From the NCBI GenBank assembly GCA_023398495.1, contig JAEWSG010000227.1, positions 8,677-72,676 of the forward strand: a stretch of 64,000 bases of DNA, written 5' to 3'. Numbering within the stretch: position 1 is the first letter of the stretch; every line of letters starts with the position of its first letter. This document shows, one piece after another, positions 1 through 8,514 of this stretch. The notes beneath the pieces were generated by a model. That model saw only the letters and a list, made by a program, of their open reading frames with translations. It had not been told where the DNA came from and made no database searches. The position numbers and the translations under genes are program-made. The stretch comes from Bacillota bacterium (GTDB lineage Bacteria; Bacillota; Clostridia; Acetivibrionales; Acetivibrionaceae).

Positions 1-124
1 GATAAATTGAATTTTCACGATAATAAATCAAGGAAATTGAAGTGCGGTGCAAAATCTTTATCGTGTTCAATATAATAATGTTTTAAATACGGTAATTTTT
101 TATTTTTTATCTGAAAGGTGAAAA

Positions 125-790
125 ATGGGGATGATTAGGGTACTGGTTGTTGATGATGTTGCTATTCTTAGAAACAGTATAAAATTTATGTTGGAAGTAA
201 GTAAAGAAATCGAGGTTGTCGGAACGGCATCAAACGGGAGGGAAGCCTTTGAAAAGTGCTCGGAGCTGCTTCCGGACATAGTGCTTATGGATCTTAAGAT
301 GCCTGGTGTTGATGGGGTTGAAGCTACGGAGATTATCAAGGAAAAGTATCCTCAGATAAAAGTAATGATATTGACTACATTCAAGGAAGAAGAGGATATT
401 CAAGCAGCTATAGGAAGCGGAGCCGACGGCTACATACTTAAGGATATTGAGCCAGAAGAGCTTACAGCAGCTATTAAAAATGCCTATAAGGGTTTTTATA
501 CAGTACATAAGGATGTTTTTGAATCTATAGCAAGAAAAAGCAAAAAATCAGAACCAGAAACCCAACACATCCAAGGATTGTTTGACAAAAGCGGTAAACC
601 GCTCTTATCGCTACAGGATATTGAAATTATAAGACATCTGGTTAATGGTAAAAGCTATAAGGAAATATCAAAAATAATGTTCATATCCGAGGGACACATC
701 AGAAATCAGATATCAAAAATATTGAGAAAGCTGGATCTTACGGATCGCATGCAACTTTCACTTTTTGCTGTAAAGAATAAAATTCTGTAA
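125..790 (+). CDS. NarL/LuxR-family response regulator
   Basis: This is a two-domain transcriptional regulator of 221 residues. An N-terminal receiver domain (about residues 4-122) has the acidic pair D10/D11, phospho-acceptor D56 in VLMDLKMPG, T84 and K106. A C-terminal LuxR-type helix-turn-helix spans about 160-218. A ribosome site (GAAAGGTG, 113-120) lies just upstream. A second in-frame ATG six bases downstream could equally be used. Two sensor-kinase-like genes follow after a 276-bp gap holding a palindromic repeat, so the three genes probably form one signalling unit: NarL-type regulators are normally paired with HisKA_3 kinases such as the next gene. The regulated genes cannot be read from the sequence. 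Confidence 0.9.
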   Translation: MGMIRVLVVDDVAILRNSIKFMLEVSKEIEVVGTASNGREAFEKCSELLPDIVLMDLKMPGVDGVEATEIIKEKYPQIKVMILTTFKEEEDIQAAIGSGADGYILKDIEPEELTAAIKNAYKGFYTVHKDVFESIARKSKKSEPETQHIQGLFDKSGKPLLSLQDIEIIRHLVNGKSYKEISKIMFISEGHIRNQISKILRKLDLTDRMQLSLFAVKNKIL

Positions 791-943
791 ATGTTACAAA
801 ATGCAATTAAAATCATTACGTTTGTTACTTGAAATATTATAATAAAAGGCGTATAAATATATTAAATACGAAGCTTAGTTTAGTCTTAACTTCATTTGCT
901 TATTGCAATTATTTAAAAGTAAAGTCAGTATTTTAAAACAAAA

Positions 944-1050
944 AGTGCCTCATAACAAAATTGATTTCTAGAGCGTGCAAGGCTTAGAAAAAAGGATGTG
1001 CATTTTGCATAATTCATTTCTGGAAATGAATTATGTTCAAAAGCACTAGC
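944..1050 (+). repeat. REPIN-like palindromic repeat, copy A (two units)
   Basis: This intergenic element has two hairpin units. The 3' unit (993-1050) reads from AGGATGTGCATTTTGCATAA to CAAAAGCACTAG and folds into a near-perfect hairpin, arms GTGC..TTTTG..CATAATTCATTT and their complement, centred on TCTGGA. The 5' unit (944-985) has the arms GCCT/AGGC around TTTCTAGA. The 3' unit matches 51461-51518 (reverse complement) and 60540-60596 almost base for base. The 5' unit matches the outer unit at 26070-26117 (reverse complement). It ends 16 bp before the kinase gene at 1067. Confidence 0.85.
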
Positions 1051-1066
1051 AAGGAATAGATTAAAT

Positions 1067-2833
1067 ATGACTAATCTAATAATAAATTATATACTAATGG
1101 CAATAACATTTGTTTACGCTTCTGCATTATTTTGTGATATATATTTCAAAGCAAAAAGTATTAAGGCAAAAATAAATTTACTGTTTTTACCTTTATCAAT
1201 AATCATATTGTCTACAGGATATTTACTCGAGCTTTCAACTGAAGGGGAATTTATATACTCTCTGTTTTCCTGTACGTTTACATATATCGGTCTTTGTTTT
1301 ATAGGTTATTCATGGTTCATATTTGCTTCTTTTATTTCATTCAATAATAGAAAAAAAGCATCCAAATTTAATATTATAGCCGTTATTCCTACTGTTATGA
1401 TTCTGCTTATAATAGCCAAACCACTATATAATTTGGAAGGTATTCGCCCATATCATTCAGTTGAAATGCGTTTTAATTCCGGGTACTTTTTTATACTAGC
1501 TCTTGGAGGAGTATATGTATTTTTGTCCAACATTATCCTGTTGTACAGTTTTTCAAGAAATCCTGGGTTTTCATATAAGCACAAGATTACTTTTTTGCTT
1601 ATTTTAGCTTTTCTGCCAGTTTCTTTTTATGTCAGAATTCAGTATTTGAGACACTTTGAACTGGTACCGCTTTGTCTGCTTGCAGGCCATCATACAATTT
1701 TGTATTCAGCTTCAGTTGACTACAAACTCTTTGATATTGTTCCAAGGTCAATTGCAACTATTGTTCAAAATATGGAACTATCCATCCTAATAACAAATAA
1801 TAAAAATAATGTAGTAAACTTTAACTCTTCTTTCGTGAACTCCTTTGGAAGCGTGTCAAGTATTAAAGAATCTGATCCTTTAGAGGTATTCGTCGAAAAT
1901 TTAAAACAATTTACGGTATCAGATCAGGAAAGTCAGACTATATTTGATGCTATGCTCAAGGATATGGATAAAAATGTATCTGGTAACATTCATGTGCATG
2001 CTACCTTGGATAAATGGTATTTTGTATTGATGCAAAATGTAATGAACAGGAAAGGAAAAAAAATAGGGAAGCTTATTTCCTTTAATGATATTACTGCAAT
2101 TAATAATTTAAATCAAAACCTTAAGCAAAAAAATTGTGAACTAAAAAAAATAAACCTGGAATTAAAAAATACAAACGAGAAAATCCTTAGGCACACGCTA
2201 ATGTCTGAAGAACTGGCTATAACCAGAGAAAGAAACCGTATATTAAGTGAGTTGCATGATACTATAGGCCAGTCTTATACCAGTAACCTTGCACTTACAA
2301 GATGTGCCGAGACTTTTTTATTATCAAATCGGAGAGAGGAAGCTTTAGGAGCTTTAGAAGAAATGGCTTCCACTACAAAGGAATTGCTTTTAAATATAAC
2401 CTCTTCAGTTAATGATAAGAATATAATTACACAGCAGCAGTCTCTTAACGACATGCTGAAAAAGTTGATTAAACCCTATCGAAAGTCAGACATAGCAATT
2501 GAATTTAGACTTAATACAGATGCAGAAAGGTTAGAATACAAGATAAGTCATAACATTTACAGGATATGCCAGGAGTCCATCAATAACTCTTTAAAGCATG
2601 GTATGGCTAAAAACATATATGTTTCAATTGAAGAAATAAATAATAGAATAATTCTTGAAATTTCTGATGACGGAATTGGCTGTGATTTAGTATATAAGGG
2701 AATTGGATTAAAAGGGATAGAATACAGGATATCGGAAATTGACGGTGAAGTATTATTTACATCTGATAAATCCAGGCAGAAAGGATTTATTGTACGGGCT
2801 GAAATACCAATAAAGGGGGTGTCAAAACCATGA
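1067..2833 (+). CDS. Membrane sensor histidine kinase (HisKA_3 type)
   Basis: This 588-residue protein is predicted to sense a signal at the membrane and phosphorylate a NarL-type regulator, probably the one at 125-790. Residues 1-215 hold about seven hydrophobic helices, like the N-terminal 7TM sensor of other clostridial kinases. Residues ~230-345 look PAS-like, and a helical stretch follows (345-385). The HisKA_3 dimerisation motif (RERNRILSELHDTIGQ) places the phospho-acceptor at H397 with D398 beside it. The C-terminal ATPase domain has an N-box (ESINNSLKHG, ~505) and G-box (SDDGIGCD). Its stop codon overlaps the next gene's start (ATGA). A ribosome site AAGGAA is at 1051-1056. Confidence 0.9.
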   Translation: MTNLIINYILMAITFVYASALFCDIYFKAKSIKAKINLLFLPLSIIILSTGYLLELSTEGEFIYSLFSCTFTYIGLCFIGYSWFIFASFISFNNRKKASKFNIIAVIPTVMILLIIAKPLYNLEGIRPYHSVEMRFNSGYFFILALGGVYVFLSNIILLYSFSRNPGFSYKHKITFLLILAFLPVSFYVRIQYLRHFELVPLCLLAGHHTILYSASVDYKLFDIVPRSIATIVQNMELSILITNNKNNVVNFNSSFVNSFGSVSSIKESDPLEVFVENLKQFTVSDQESQTIFDAMLKDMDKNVSGNIHVHATLDKWYFVLMQNVMNRKGKKIGKLISFNDITAINNLNQNLKQKNCELKKINLELKNTNEKILRHTLMSEELAITRERNRILSELHDTIGQSYTSNLALTRCAETFLLSNRREEALGALEEMASTTKELLLNITSSVNDKNIITQQQSLNDMLKKLIKPYRKSDIAIEFRLNTDAERLEYKISHNIYRICQESINNSLKHGMAKNIYVSIEEINNRIILEISDDGIGCDLVYKGIGLKGIEYRISEIDGEVLFTSDKSRQKGFIVRAEIPIKGVSKP

Positions 2834-4686
2834 AGCTTTTCGAGTGTTTTGAAATCAAAGATTTTTTCCATACTGAGCAGTGGAGCTTTAAAATTTTTGA
2901 TAGGTTCTGGAACCCTGAGCAAATTTCTGCACTATCACAGGTCATAACTATTTTTATAGGCTTATTTTTGATATTCTTTGTTTATCATAATGCCAAAAGG
3001 GACAATGTTTTAAAAAGCTACATATTCATGAATTTATCTATGATTATCTGGACAATAGGACTTGTTTTTGAAAACATTTCTAATGCAAGCACATATTTAA
3101 CACGGTTTGGGCCGTTATGTTTTTCCTATTTAGGAATTTGCACAATGGGACCTGGATGGCTTATATTCTGTTTGTATCTGACCGAAAATAAATGGGCTAA
3201 TAAGCGTAAAAATATTTTCCTGCTTTTTATTCCTCATGGAATTTTTTATATTTTACTGTTAACCAACTATTTTCATCAATTTATGTATATTGCACCTCAT
3301 AATGACCGAAGAAGGTTTGGATTGGGGTATTATGCCTTGTTTTTTACAATAGTGGTTTATATTGTTGCAGGATTAATAATTCTTTCCCAAAAACAGTATA
3401 AAGATAAACAAAGGATAGGACGTAAAATATTCTTCATGGTTTTGATATTTGCAATATTGTTAATGAATCTTATTTTACAACTCTTATTTAGCTGGAAGAT
3501 TGAGGCTAAGCCTCTGTTATTTGTGCTTTTTTCATCAGTCTTATTTTTCTACGGCTCATTGCGCTACAACTTTTTCAGCATAGTTCCTGTTTCCTTCTCT
3601 TCATTAATAAACTCAATGGATGATAGTGTTCTGATAATAGACGATGATTCCAATGTAGTTAGTTTTAACAATTCACTCACCAGGCTAATATCAGAAAAGG
3701 GTGTTCTTAAGAAAGATAAATCAGCCCTCGGGTTTGTAGAACACCTTAAGAAAATATCCAAGCAAACACCTGAAAGCCAACTTTTACTTAATTCCATGCT
3801 GCTCTCTGAATTCAAGTCTGACAACTCAATTTTAAACATCAATCAAGGAATAACAAAATTTTTAAAAGTTGATATACAACATATTTCAAATAAAAAAGGA
3901 CAGTTATTATCAAAGATTATAGTGTTTTCAGACGTAACAGAATTCAATAATCTCAATACGGAACTTGAAAATAAAAATAGTGAAATATTATCTTTGAATC
4001 AACAACTTATGGATGTTAATGAAGAACTTTTAAGACAATCACTTATAGCGGAGGAGATTGCAATAACCAATGAGCGGAACAGGATACTGAAAGAGTTGTA
4101 TACTTCTATTGAAGATACTTTTAAAGAAATTCTTAAGATGACAGATATATGCAGAAAGTCAATCCTTATTAAGGATGGTAATGTTGAAGCAAACTTAAAA
4201 AGAATGATTCAAACTACAAAGGATGGTTTAAATGAAATAAGGAGTTCAATATATTATCAGAAGAACAAGTTGATTGAAAACGACATCTTTGTTAAAACAC
4301 TTGAAAAGCCTTTAATGGGAAAAAGCAGCATGAATATACAGATATTTTTTGAGGGTGCAAAAAAAGTCATACCCTATCCTATCCGATACACAATTTACAT
4401 TACATGCCGGGAAACACTTGAAAACTCATGTGCCAAACGTCAGGCAAAAACTGTATATATAATTCTGCAATCCGGCGAATCAAGCTTTAATATGATAATA
4501 ACCGATGATGGAAAAGGCAGTGATAATTTTGAATCAGATAAAGGATTAAAGTTAATTAAAAATATGTGCCATGAGTTGGGGGGGACAATAAATTATGGCT
4601 CTTTAGATGAAAATCAAGGCTTTTCACTTCATATGGAATTACCTTTTAGATCTTTCCCCCTTGACGAAAATTCGCTTGGTTCATGA
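2830..4686 (+). CDS. Degenerate histidine-kinase paralogue (probable pseudokinase)
   Basis: This 618-residue protein has the same layout as its upstream neighbour: 7TM region (~35-250), PAS-like region (~255-370), coiled helix, HisKA_3-like region and ATPase-like C-terminus. The two align through the dimerisation motif: ITNERNRILKEL matches ITRERNRILSEL. The next residues are Y424-T425 where the neighbour has H397-D398, so the phospho-accepting histidine is gone. The N-box is weakened (ETLENSCAKRQ) but the G-box DDGKGSD survives. The reading frame is intact over 1.85 kb, so this is a maintained protein rather than a decaying gene. It is translationally coupled to the active kinase by an ATGA overlap, suggesting a heteromeric or regulatory role (inference). 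Confidence 0.85.
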   Translation: MKLFECFEIKDFFHTEQWSFKIFDRFWNPEQISALSQVITIFIGLFLIFFVYHNAKRDNVLKSYIFMNLSMIIWTIGLVFENISNASTYLTRFGPLCFSYLGICTMGPGWLIFCLYLTENKWANKRKNIFLLFIPHGIFYILLLTNYFHQFMYIAPHNDRRRFGLGYYALFFTIVVYIVAGLIILSQKQYKDKQRIGRKIFFMVLIFAILLMNLILQLLFSWKIEAKPLLFVLFSSVLFFYGSLRYNFFSIVPVSFSSLINSMDDSVLIIDDDSNVVSFNNSLTRLISEKGVLKKDKSALGFVEHLKKISKQTPESQLLLNSMLLSEFKSDNSILNINQGITKFLKVDIQHISNKKGQLLSKIIVFSDVTEFNNLNTELENKNSEILSLNQQLMDVNEELLRQSLIAEEIAITNERNRILKELYTSIEDTFKEILKMTDICRKSILIKDGNVEANLKRMIQTTKDGLNEIRSSIYYQKNKLIENDIFVKTLEKPLMGKSSMNIQIFFEGAKKVIPYPIRYTIYITCRETLENSCAKRQAKTVYIILQSGESSFNMIITDDGKGSDNFESDKGLKLIKNMCHELGGTINYGSLDENQGFSLHMELPFRSFPLDENSLGS

Positions 4687-4810
4687 CTTTTCTTGTCCGG
4701 CTCTAAAACTTGCTTCACTAGGTTTCTTAAATATTTTTCTTAACTTAAATAATATCCACCCAATTCACTCAAAATGCTTGACAGTGTCAAATGGATAAAT
4801 TATAATAATT

Positions 4811-4825
4811 TGAGAATGATTCTTA
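4811..4825 (+). promoter_or_regulatory. Fur/PerR-type operator
   Basis: The 15 bases TGAGAATGATTCTTA form an imperfect 7-1-7 inverted repeat, the layout of Fur and PerR operators. It is preceded by an A/T-rich TTATAATAATTT (4799-4812). It lies just upstream of the Fur-family gene, so autoregulation is likely. Binding is inferred. Confidence 0.6.
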
Positions 4826-4847
4826 TTCTTATTTTGAGGTGTTTGTC

Positions 4848-5228
4848 TTGACGAAAAATAGAAAATTGATTTTGGAAATTATCAAATCATCCGATAAACA
4901 TTTGACAGCAGATGAAATATATATGAAAGCAAAAAAAATACAGCCCTTCATAGCTGTGGGTACTGTTTACAGAAATTTAACACTCATGGAGAAGGACGGA
5001 GAAATCAGGCGAATTGCTATTGCGAATGTATCCGACAGATTTGACAAATCTACTCATTTGCATGAGCATCTTGTATGTCAGAAATGTAGAGCGTTATCAG
5101 ACATTTTCCTTCCTGATTTACAAGATTACTTGGAAAAACAAACGGGAATTAAAATCTCAGGCTATGACTTAAATTTAAAATATATTTGTGACGAATGCCA
5201 AAAGGAGGGGTCGAATGAGAAAATATAA
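4848..5228 (+). CDS. perR: Fur-family regulator, PerR-like
   Basis: This metal-dependent repressor of about 126 residues has a winged-helix N-terminus (TADEIYMKAKK..VGTVYRNLTLM) and a C-terminal dimerisation domain. Two CxxC pairs (CQKC and CDEC) form the structural zinc site, and the HLHEH stretch supplies regulatory metal ligands. I chose the TTG at 4848 because GAGGTG at 4836-4841 sits six bases upstream; a GTG at 4839 would overlap that ribosome site. The protein is short, as PerR members are, and the next gene is rubrerythrin, a classic PerR target in clostridia. Peroxide sensing is therefore more likely than iron or zinc sensing. A Fur-type operator lies upstream. Confidence 0.82.
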   Translation: MTKNRKLILEIIKSSDKHLTADEIYMKAKKIQPFIAVGTVYRNLTLMEKDGEIRRIAIANVSDRFDKSTHLHEHLVCQKCRALSDIFLPDLQDYLEKQTGIKISGYDLNLKYICDECQKEGSNEKI

Positions 5229-5323
5229 AGGATTTTCCGTTAGAAGCGGCTGAGAAGTTGTTAAATAAGCTCAAAAGAGCTAAAACAAATATAGAAAATA
5301 AAGAAAACAAAGGAGAGAATACC

Positions 5324-5857
5324 ATGAATTTAAAAGGGTCAAAAACAGAAAAAAATCTTATGGAAGCATTTGCAGGTGAGTCACAGGCAAGAAATAAATA
5401 CACATATTTTGCATCTGTTGCAAAAAAAGAAGGGTATGAGCAGATAGCTGCAATATTTGAAGAAACAGCAAATAATGAAAAAGAACATGCAAAGCTTTGG
5501 TTCAAAGCTCTTGGCGAGCTTGGAGACACTGCTGCCAATCTGCTTCATGCAGCAGAAGGTGAAAACTACGAGTGGACTGATATGTACGAGGGCTTTGCAA
5601 AAGATGCAGAAGCAGAAGGTTTTACAGCTCTAGCTGCACAGTTTAGAATGGTTGCAAAGATTGAAAAGGCTCACGAAGAAAGATATCGTGCACTTCTTAA
5701 AAATGTGGAAATGCAAAAGGTATTTGAAAAATCAGAAGAAACCATGTGGGAATGCCGTAACTGTGGACATCTTGTTATGGGTAAGAAAGCTCCGGAGCTT
5801 TGTCCTGTTTGTGCACATCCAAAAAGCTTTTTTGAAGTAAGGAAAGAAAACTATTAA
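5324..5857 (+). CDS. rbr: Rubrerythrin
   Basis: This 177-residue non-haem iron peroxidase reduces hydrogen peroxide in the cytoplasm of anaerobes. A ferritin-like four-helix domain (~1-140) carries the di-iron ligands in EAFAGESQARNKY, EETANNEKEHAK and the AKIEKAHEERY helix. A C-terminal rubredoxin-like domain has two CxxC knuckles (CRNC and CPVC) for one Fe(SCys)4 centre. The start is the ATG with AAAGGAGAG at 5308-5316. The upstream frame is open to 5258 but lacks a ribosome site. It lies 95 bp after the PerR-like gene and is followed by a terminator, so the two probably form a peroxide-responsive unit. Confidence 0.95.
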   Translation: MNLKGSKTEKNLMEAFAGESQARNKYTYFASVAKKEGYEQIAAIFEETANNEKEHAKLWFKALGELGDTAANLLHAAEGENYEWTDMYEGFAKDAEAEGFTALAAQFRMVAKIEKAHEERYRALLKNVEMQKVFEKSEETMWECRNCGHLVMGKKAPELCPVCAHPKSFFEVRKENY

Positions 5858-5905
5858 TTTTACCAGTACACATATATTATTGAAAAATTTATTAAGTTGA
5901 TAAGG

Positions 5906-5945
5906 CAAAGCAAGCCCTTGTGGTCAGGGGCTTGTTTTGTGCTTT
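5906..5945 (+). terminator. Rho-independent terminator after rubrerythrin
   Basis: A hairpin with arms CAAGCCC (5911-5917) and GGGCTTG (5928-5934) is followed by TTTTGTGCTTT. The T tract is interrupted, so strength is uncertain. Confidence 0.7.
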
Positions 5946-5967
5946 AAGAGGCCAGATATGCTACTAA

Positions 5968-6073
5968 CCTGTTTTAGTGTCAAATGATGCATAAGCGGAA
6001 GGGCTCGATGCCCCGAAGCTTTTGATTTTTGCGAAGGGCTTGCAATTGAATCGTTTGACACTAAAACAACAGG
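5968..6073. repeat. Long inverted-repeat element of unknown type
   Basis: The arms CCTGTTTTAGTGTCAAATGA (5968-5987) and ATCGTTTGACACTAAAAC..AGG (6050-6073) are inverted copies with one mismatch and a three-base insertion. The ~60-bp centre holds a small GGGCTCGATGCCC hairpin (6001-6013) and two similar blocks (GCGGAAGGGCT, GCGAAGGGCTT). No open frame is present. It could be a miniature transposable element or a structured RNA; no second copy was seen in this window. The rest of the 435-bp gap (6074-6292) shows nothing recognisable. Confidence 0.65.
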
Positions 6074-6292
6074 CACAAACTTTTATCCAGAACATTATTT
6101 ACCGCACTCCGTAAAGTATAGTTAATTCTCTCAACCTACACTGCGGGTATACTAAGAAATGTAAAAGAATACAATTAGCTTAAGTTTTACAGTCTAGATC
6201 ATGTAAATTACCACACTCATATGTTATAATATTTTATATTAGAAATACTTACTATAAGCAAATGAAAATACAATACTGTTGGAGCGGATTAA

Positions 6293-8464
6293 ATGGAAAA
6301 TATAGAGGACACAACCAACAAAATTGAAAATCCCAATCTGGAAATGGCCTTCAATTTTGTTCAATATACCAATAGAAATGTTTTTCTGACTGGAAAAGCC
6401 GGTACCGGGAAAACTACATTTCTGCACAATTTAAAAAAGGTATCGCCAAAACGTATGGTGGTTGTGGCACCTACAGGAGTGGCTGCTATCAATGCCGGGG
6501 GCGTCACCATTCACTCGTTTTTCCAGTTGCCCTTCGGACCCTTTGTTCCTGCGGGTAATGACGAATACAGTAAAGAAAACAAGAACGTACAGAAGTTTTC
6601 ACGAGAAAAGATTAATATCCTTCGAAGTATGGATCTCCTGGTAATAGATGAAATCAGTATGGTTCGTGCTGATATGCTTGATGCGATAGATGATGTACTA
6701 AGAAGGTTCAAAAACAGGAATAAGCCCTTTGGCGGAGTTCAATTGCTTATGATAGGTGATATCCAACAATTGGCACCTGTCATAAAAGATGACGAATGGG
6801 CTATTTTAAAACAATGGTATCAGTCCATATATTTTTTTAATAGCAGGGCACTGATGATGACCCAGTATATAAGTATCGAATTAACCCATATCTATAGGCA
6901 AAAGGATTCTGAGTTCATCGCTTTGCTCAACAAAGTAAGGGACAACAGAATTGATGCCGATGTATTAAGCCAACTCAATAAAAGGTACAACCCTGAATTT
7001 GTGAAGAAAATACCCGATGGATATATCATGCTGACTACTCACAATTATCAGGCAAAGTCGATTAATGAAAGAAAACTTGCACAGATTAATACCGCTGAAC
7101 GCCGTTTCAAAGCATTAACCAACGGTGATTTTCCAGAATACTCATTTCCAACAGATAATGAGCTTGTGTTGAAAGAAGGAGCTCAGGTAATGTTTGTAAA
7201 AAACGATGCATCCAGAGAAAAGTTGTTTTATAACGGCAAAATAGGGGTTATTGAAAAAATAAACAAGGACAGTATACGTGTAAAGTGCAACGGGGATGAG
7301 GACAGTATTACTGTCGAACTAGCGGAATGGCAGAATATTAAATACTCCATCAATGAAACCACTGAAGAGATTCAGGAGGAAGTAGCGGGGACTTTTATTC
7401 AGTACCCCTTGAAGCTTGCATGGGCAATTACCATTCACAAGAGCCAGGGGCTGACTTTTGAAAGAGCCATTATTGATGCAAGTGCTGCCTTCGCCCATGG
7501 TCAGGTTTATGTGGCTTTGAGCAGGTGCAAGACTCTTGAGGGCTTGGTACTTGGTTCTGAATTGACGGCGAGGAGCATAGTCAGTGACGCAACAGTCCGG
7601 AATTTTTCAACGGAGGTCTCAAAGAACCAACCAGGCAAAGTTGAACTGGACAGATTTAAATATGATTACCAGAAGGAACTTTTAATGGAACTGTATGATT
7701 TTAGTTGGCTTTCAAGGCAGTTGGGATATTGCCGGAAGCTGTACAATGAGAATGCAGGCAGTTTGCATGAAGGTTTGATGCTTGCAATAGATCAGATGAT
7801 GGCAGTTGTTAACGTTGATTTGCTAACTGTTTCTGAGAAGTTTAAACCACATCTCGACAAAATGTTGGAGCTTGAACCTGACGCAGAAAAAAATCAACAG
7901 TTGCAGGAGCGTATGATAAAGGCGTCAGGGTATTATACCGAAAAGATAAGTAACGGAGTTTTAAAGGTTCTTGAGGATATAACTGTTGAAAGCGATAATA
8001 AGAGTGTAAAAAAGAGTGTTGTAAAAGCACTGGATAAAGTAAAAACAGAAATTTTTATTAAGCAGGCATGTTTTGAAAATTGTCGGCAAGGATTTATAGT
8101 GAAAGACTTCTTAGACGCCCGAGCGAAGGCTTCAATAGAGAAGCCTCAGCAAAAGGAGAAAGAAAAGAAGCAGAAGGAACCAAAGGGTGCTGTTAGTGAA
8201 TTTATATCTAAAACCTTAAGTCACCCCGAGCTGTTTGAACTGCTCAAAAAGTGGAGAATGCGCAAGGCAGAAGAGTTTGATCAACCGGCATTTTTTGTAT
8301 TACACCAGAAGTGCTTGATCCAGATTGTTGAACAATTACCTACGACCTTACAAAAGTTGCGTAAAATAAAAGGAATTGGAAAGAAAAAAGTAGAAAGCTT
8401 TGGGGAAGAGATTCTTGAAATTATAGACCGCTACTGTGAAGAGAATGATATTAAGAGAGGTTAA
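6293..8464 (+). CDS. Pif1-like SF1 helicase with C-terminal HRDC domain
   Basis: This 723-residue ATP-dependent DNA helicase has Walker A GKAGTGKTT at 34-42 and Walker B LLVIDEISMV near 118-127. The Q-rich GDIQQLAPV motif III follows. The C-terminal helicase motifs are ITIHKSQGLTFE and VYVALSRCKTLEG (~380-415), the usual Pif1/RecD-like set. A charged K/E/Q-rich linker (~620-640) leads to a C-terminal HRDC domain (~655-720) ending in the IKGIGKKKVESFGEEI helix. The family unwinds structured DNA and protein-bound forks. It lies 50 bp upstream of polC on the same strand with no terminator between, so co-transcription is plausible and a replication role is suggested by context. Confidence 0.88.
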   Translation: MENIEDTTNKIENPNLEMAFNFVQYTNRNVFLTGKAGTGKTTFLHNLKKVSPKRMVVVAPTGVAAINAGGVTIHSFFQLPFGPFVPAGNDEYSKENKNVQKFSREKINILRSMDLLVIDEISMVRADMLDAIDDVLRRFKNRNKPFGGVQLLMIGDIQQLAPVIKDDEWAILKQWYQSIYFFNSRALMMTQYISIELTHIYRQKDSEFIALLNKVRDNRIDADVLSQLNKRYNPEFVKKIPDGYIMLTTHNYQAKSINERKLAQINTAERRFKALTNGDFPEYSFPTDNELVLKEGAQVMFVKNDASREKLFYNGKIGVIEKINKDSIRVKCNGDEDSITVELAEWQNIKYSINETTEEIQEEVAGTFIQYPLKLAWAITIHKSQGLTFERAIIDASAAFAHGQVYVALSRCKTLEGLVLGSELTARSIVSDATVRNFSTEVSKNQPGKVELDRFKYDYQKELLMELYDFSWLSRQLGYCRKLYNENAGSLHEGLMLAIDQMMAVVNVDLLTVSEKFKPHLDKMLELEPDAEKNQQLQERMIKASGYYTEKISNGVLKVLEDITVESDNKSVKKSVVKALDKVKTEIFIKQACFENCRQGFIVKDFLDARAKASIEKPQQKEKEKKQKEPKGAVSEFISKTLSHPELFELLKKWRMRKAEEFDQPAFFVLHQKCLIQIVEQLPTTLQKLRKIKGIGKKKVESFGEEILEIIDRYCEENDIKRG

Positions 8465-8514
8465 GGACCAAATCATAGCGGATTGATATACTAAGAAGTG
8501 TTGGAGGAAAAACC

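Noticed and set aside
5258..5323. Upstream extension of the rubrerythrin frame (TTG 5258)
   Set aside because: The 22 extra residues are Lys/Asn-rich with no family match, while AAAGGAGAG directly precedes ATG 5324.
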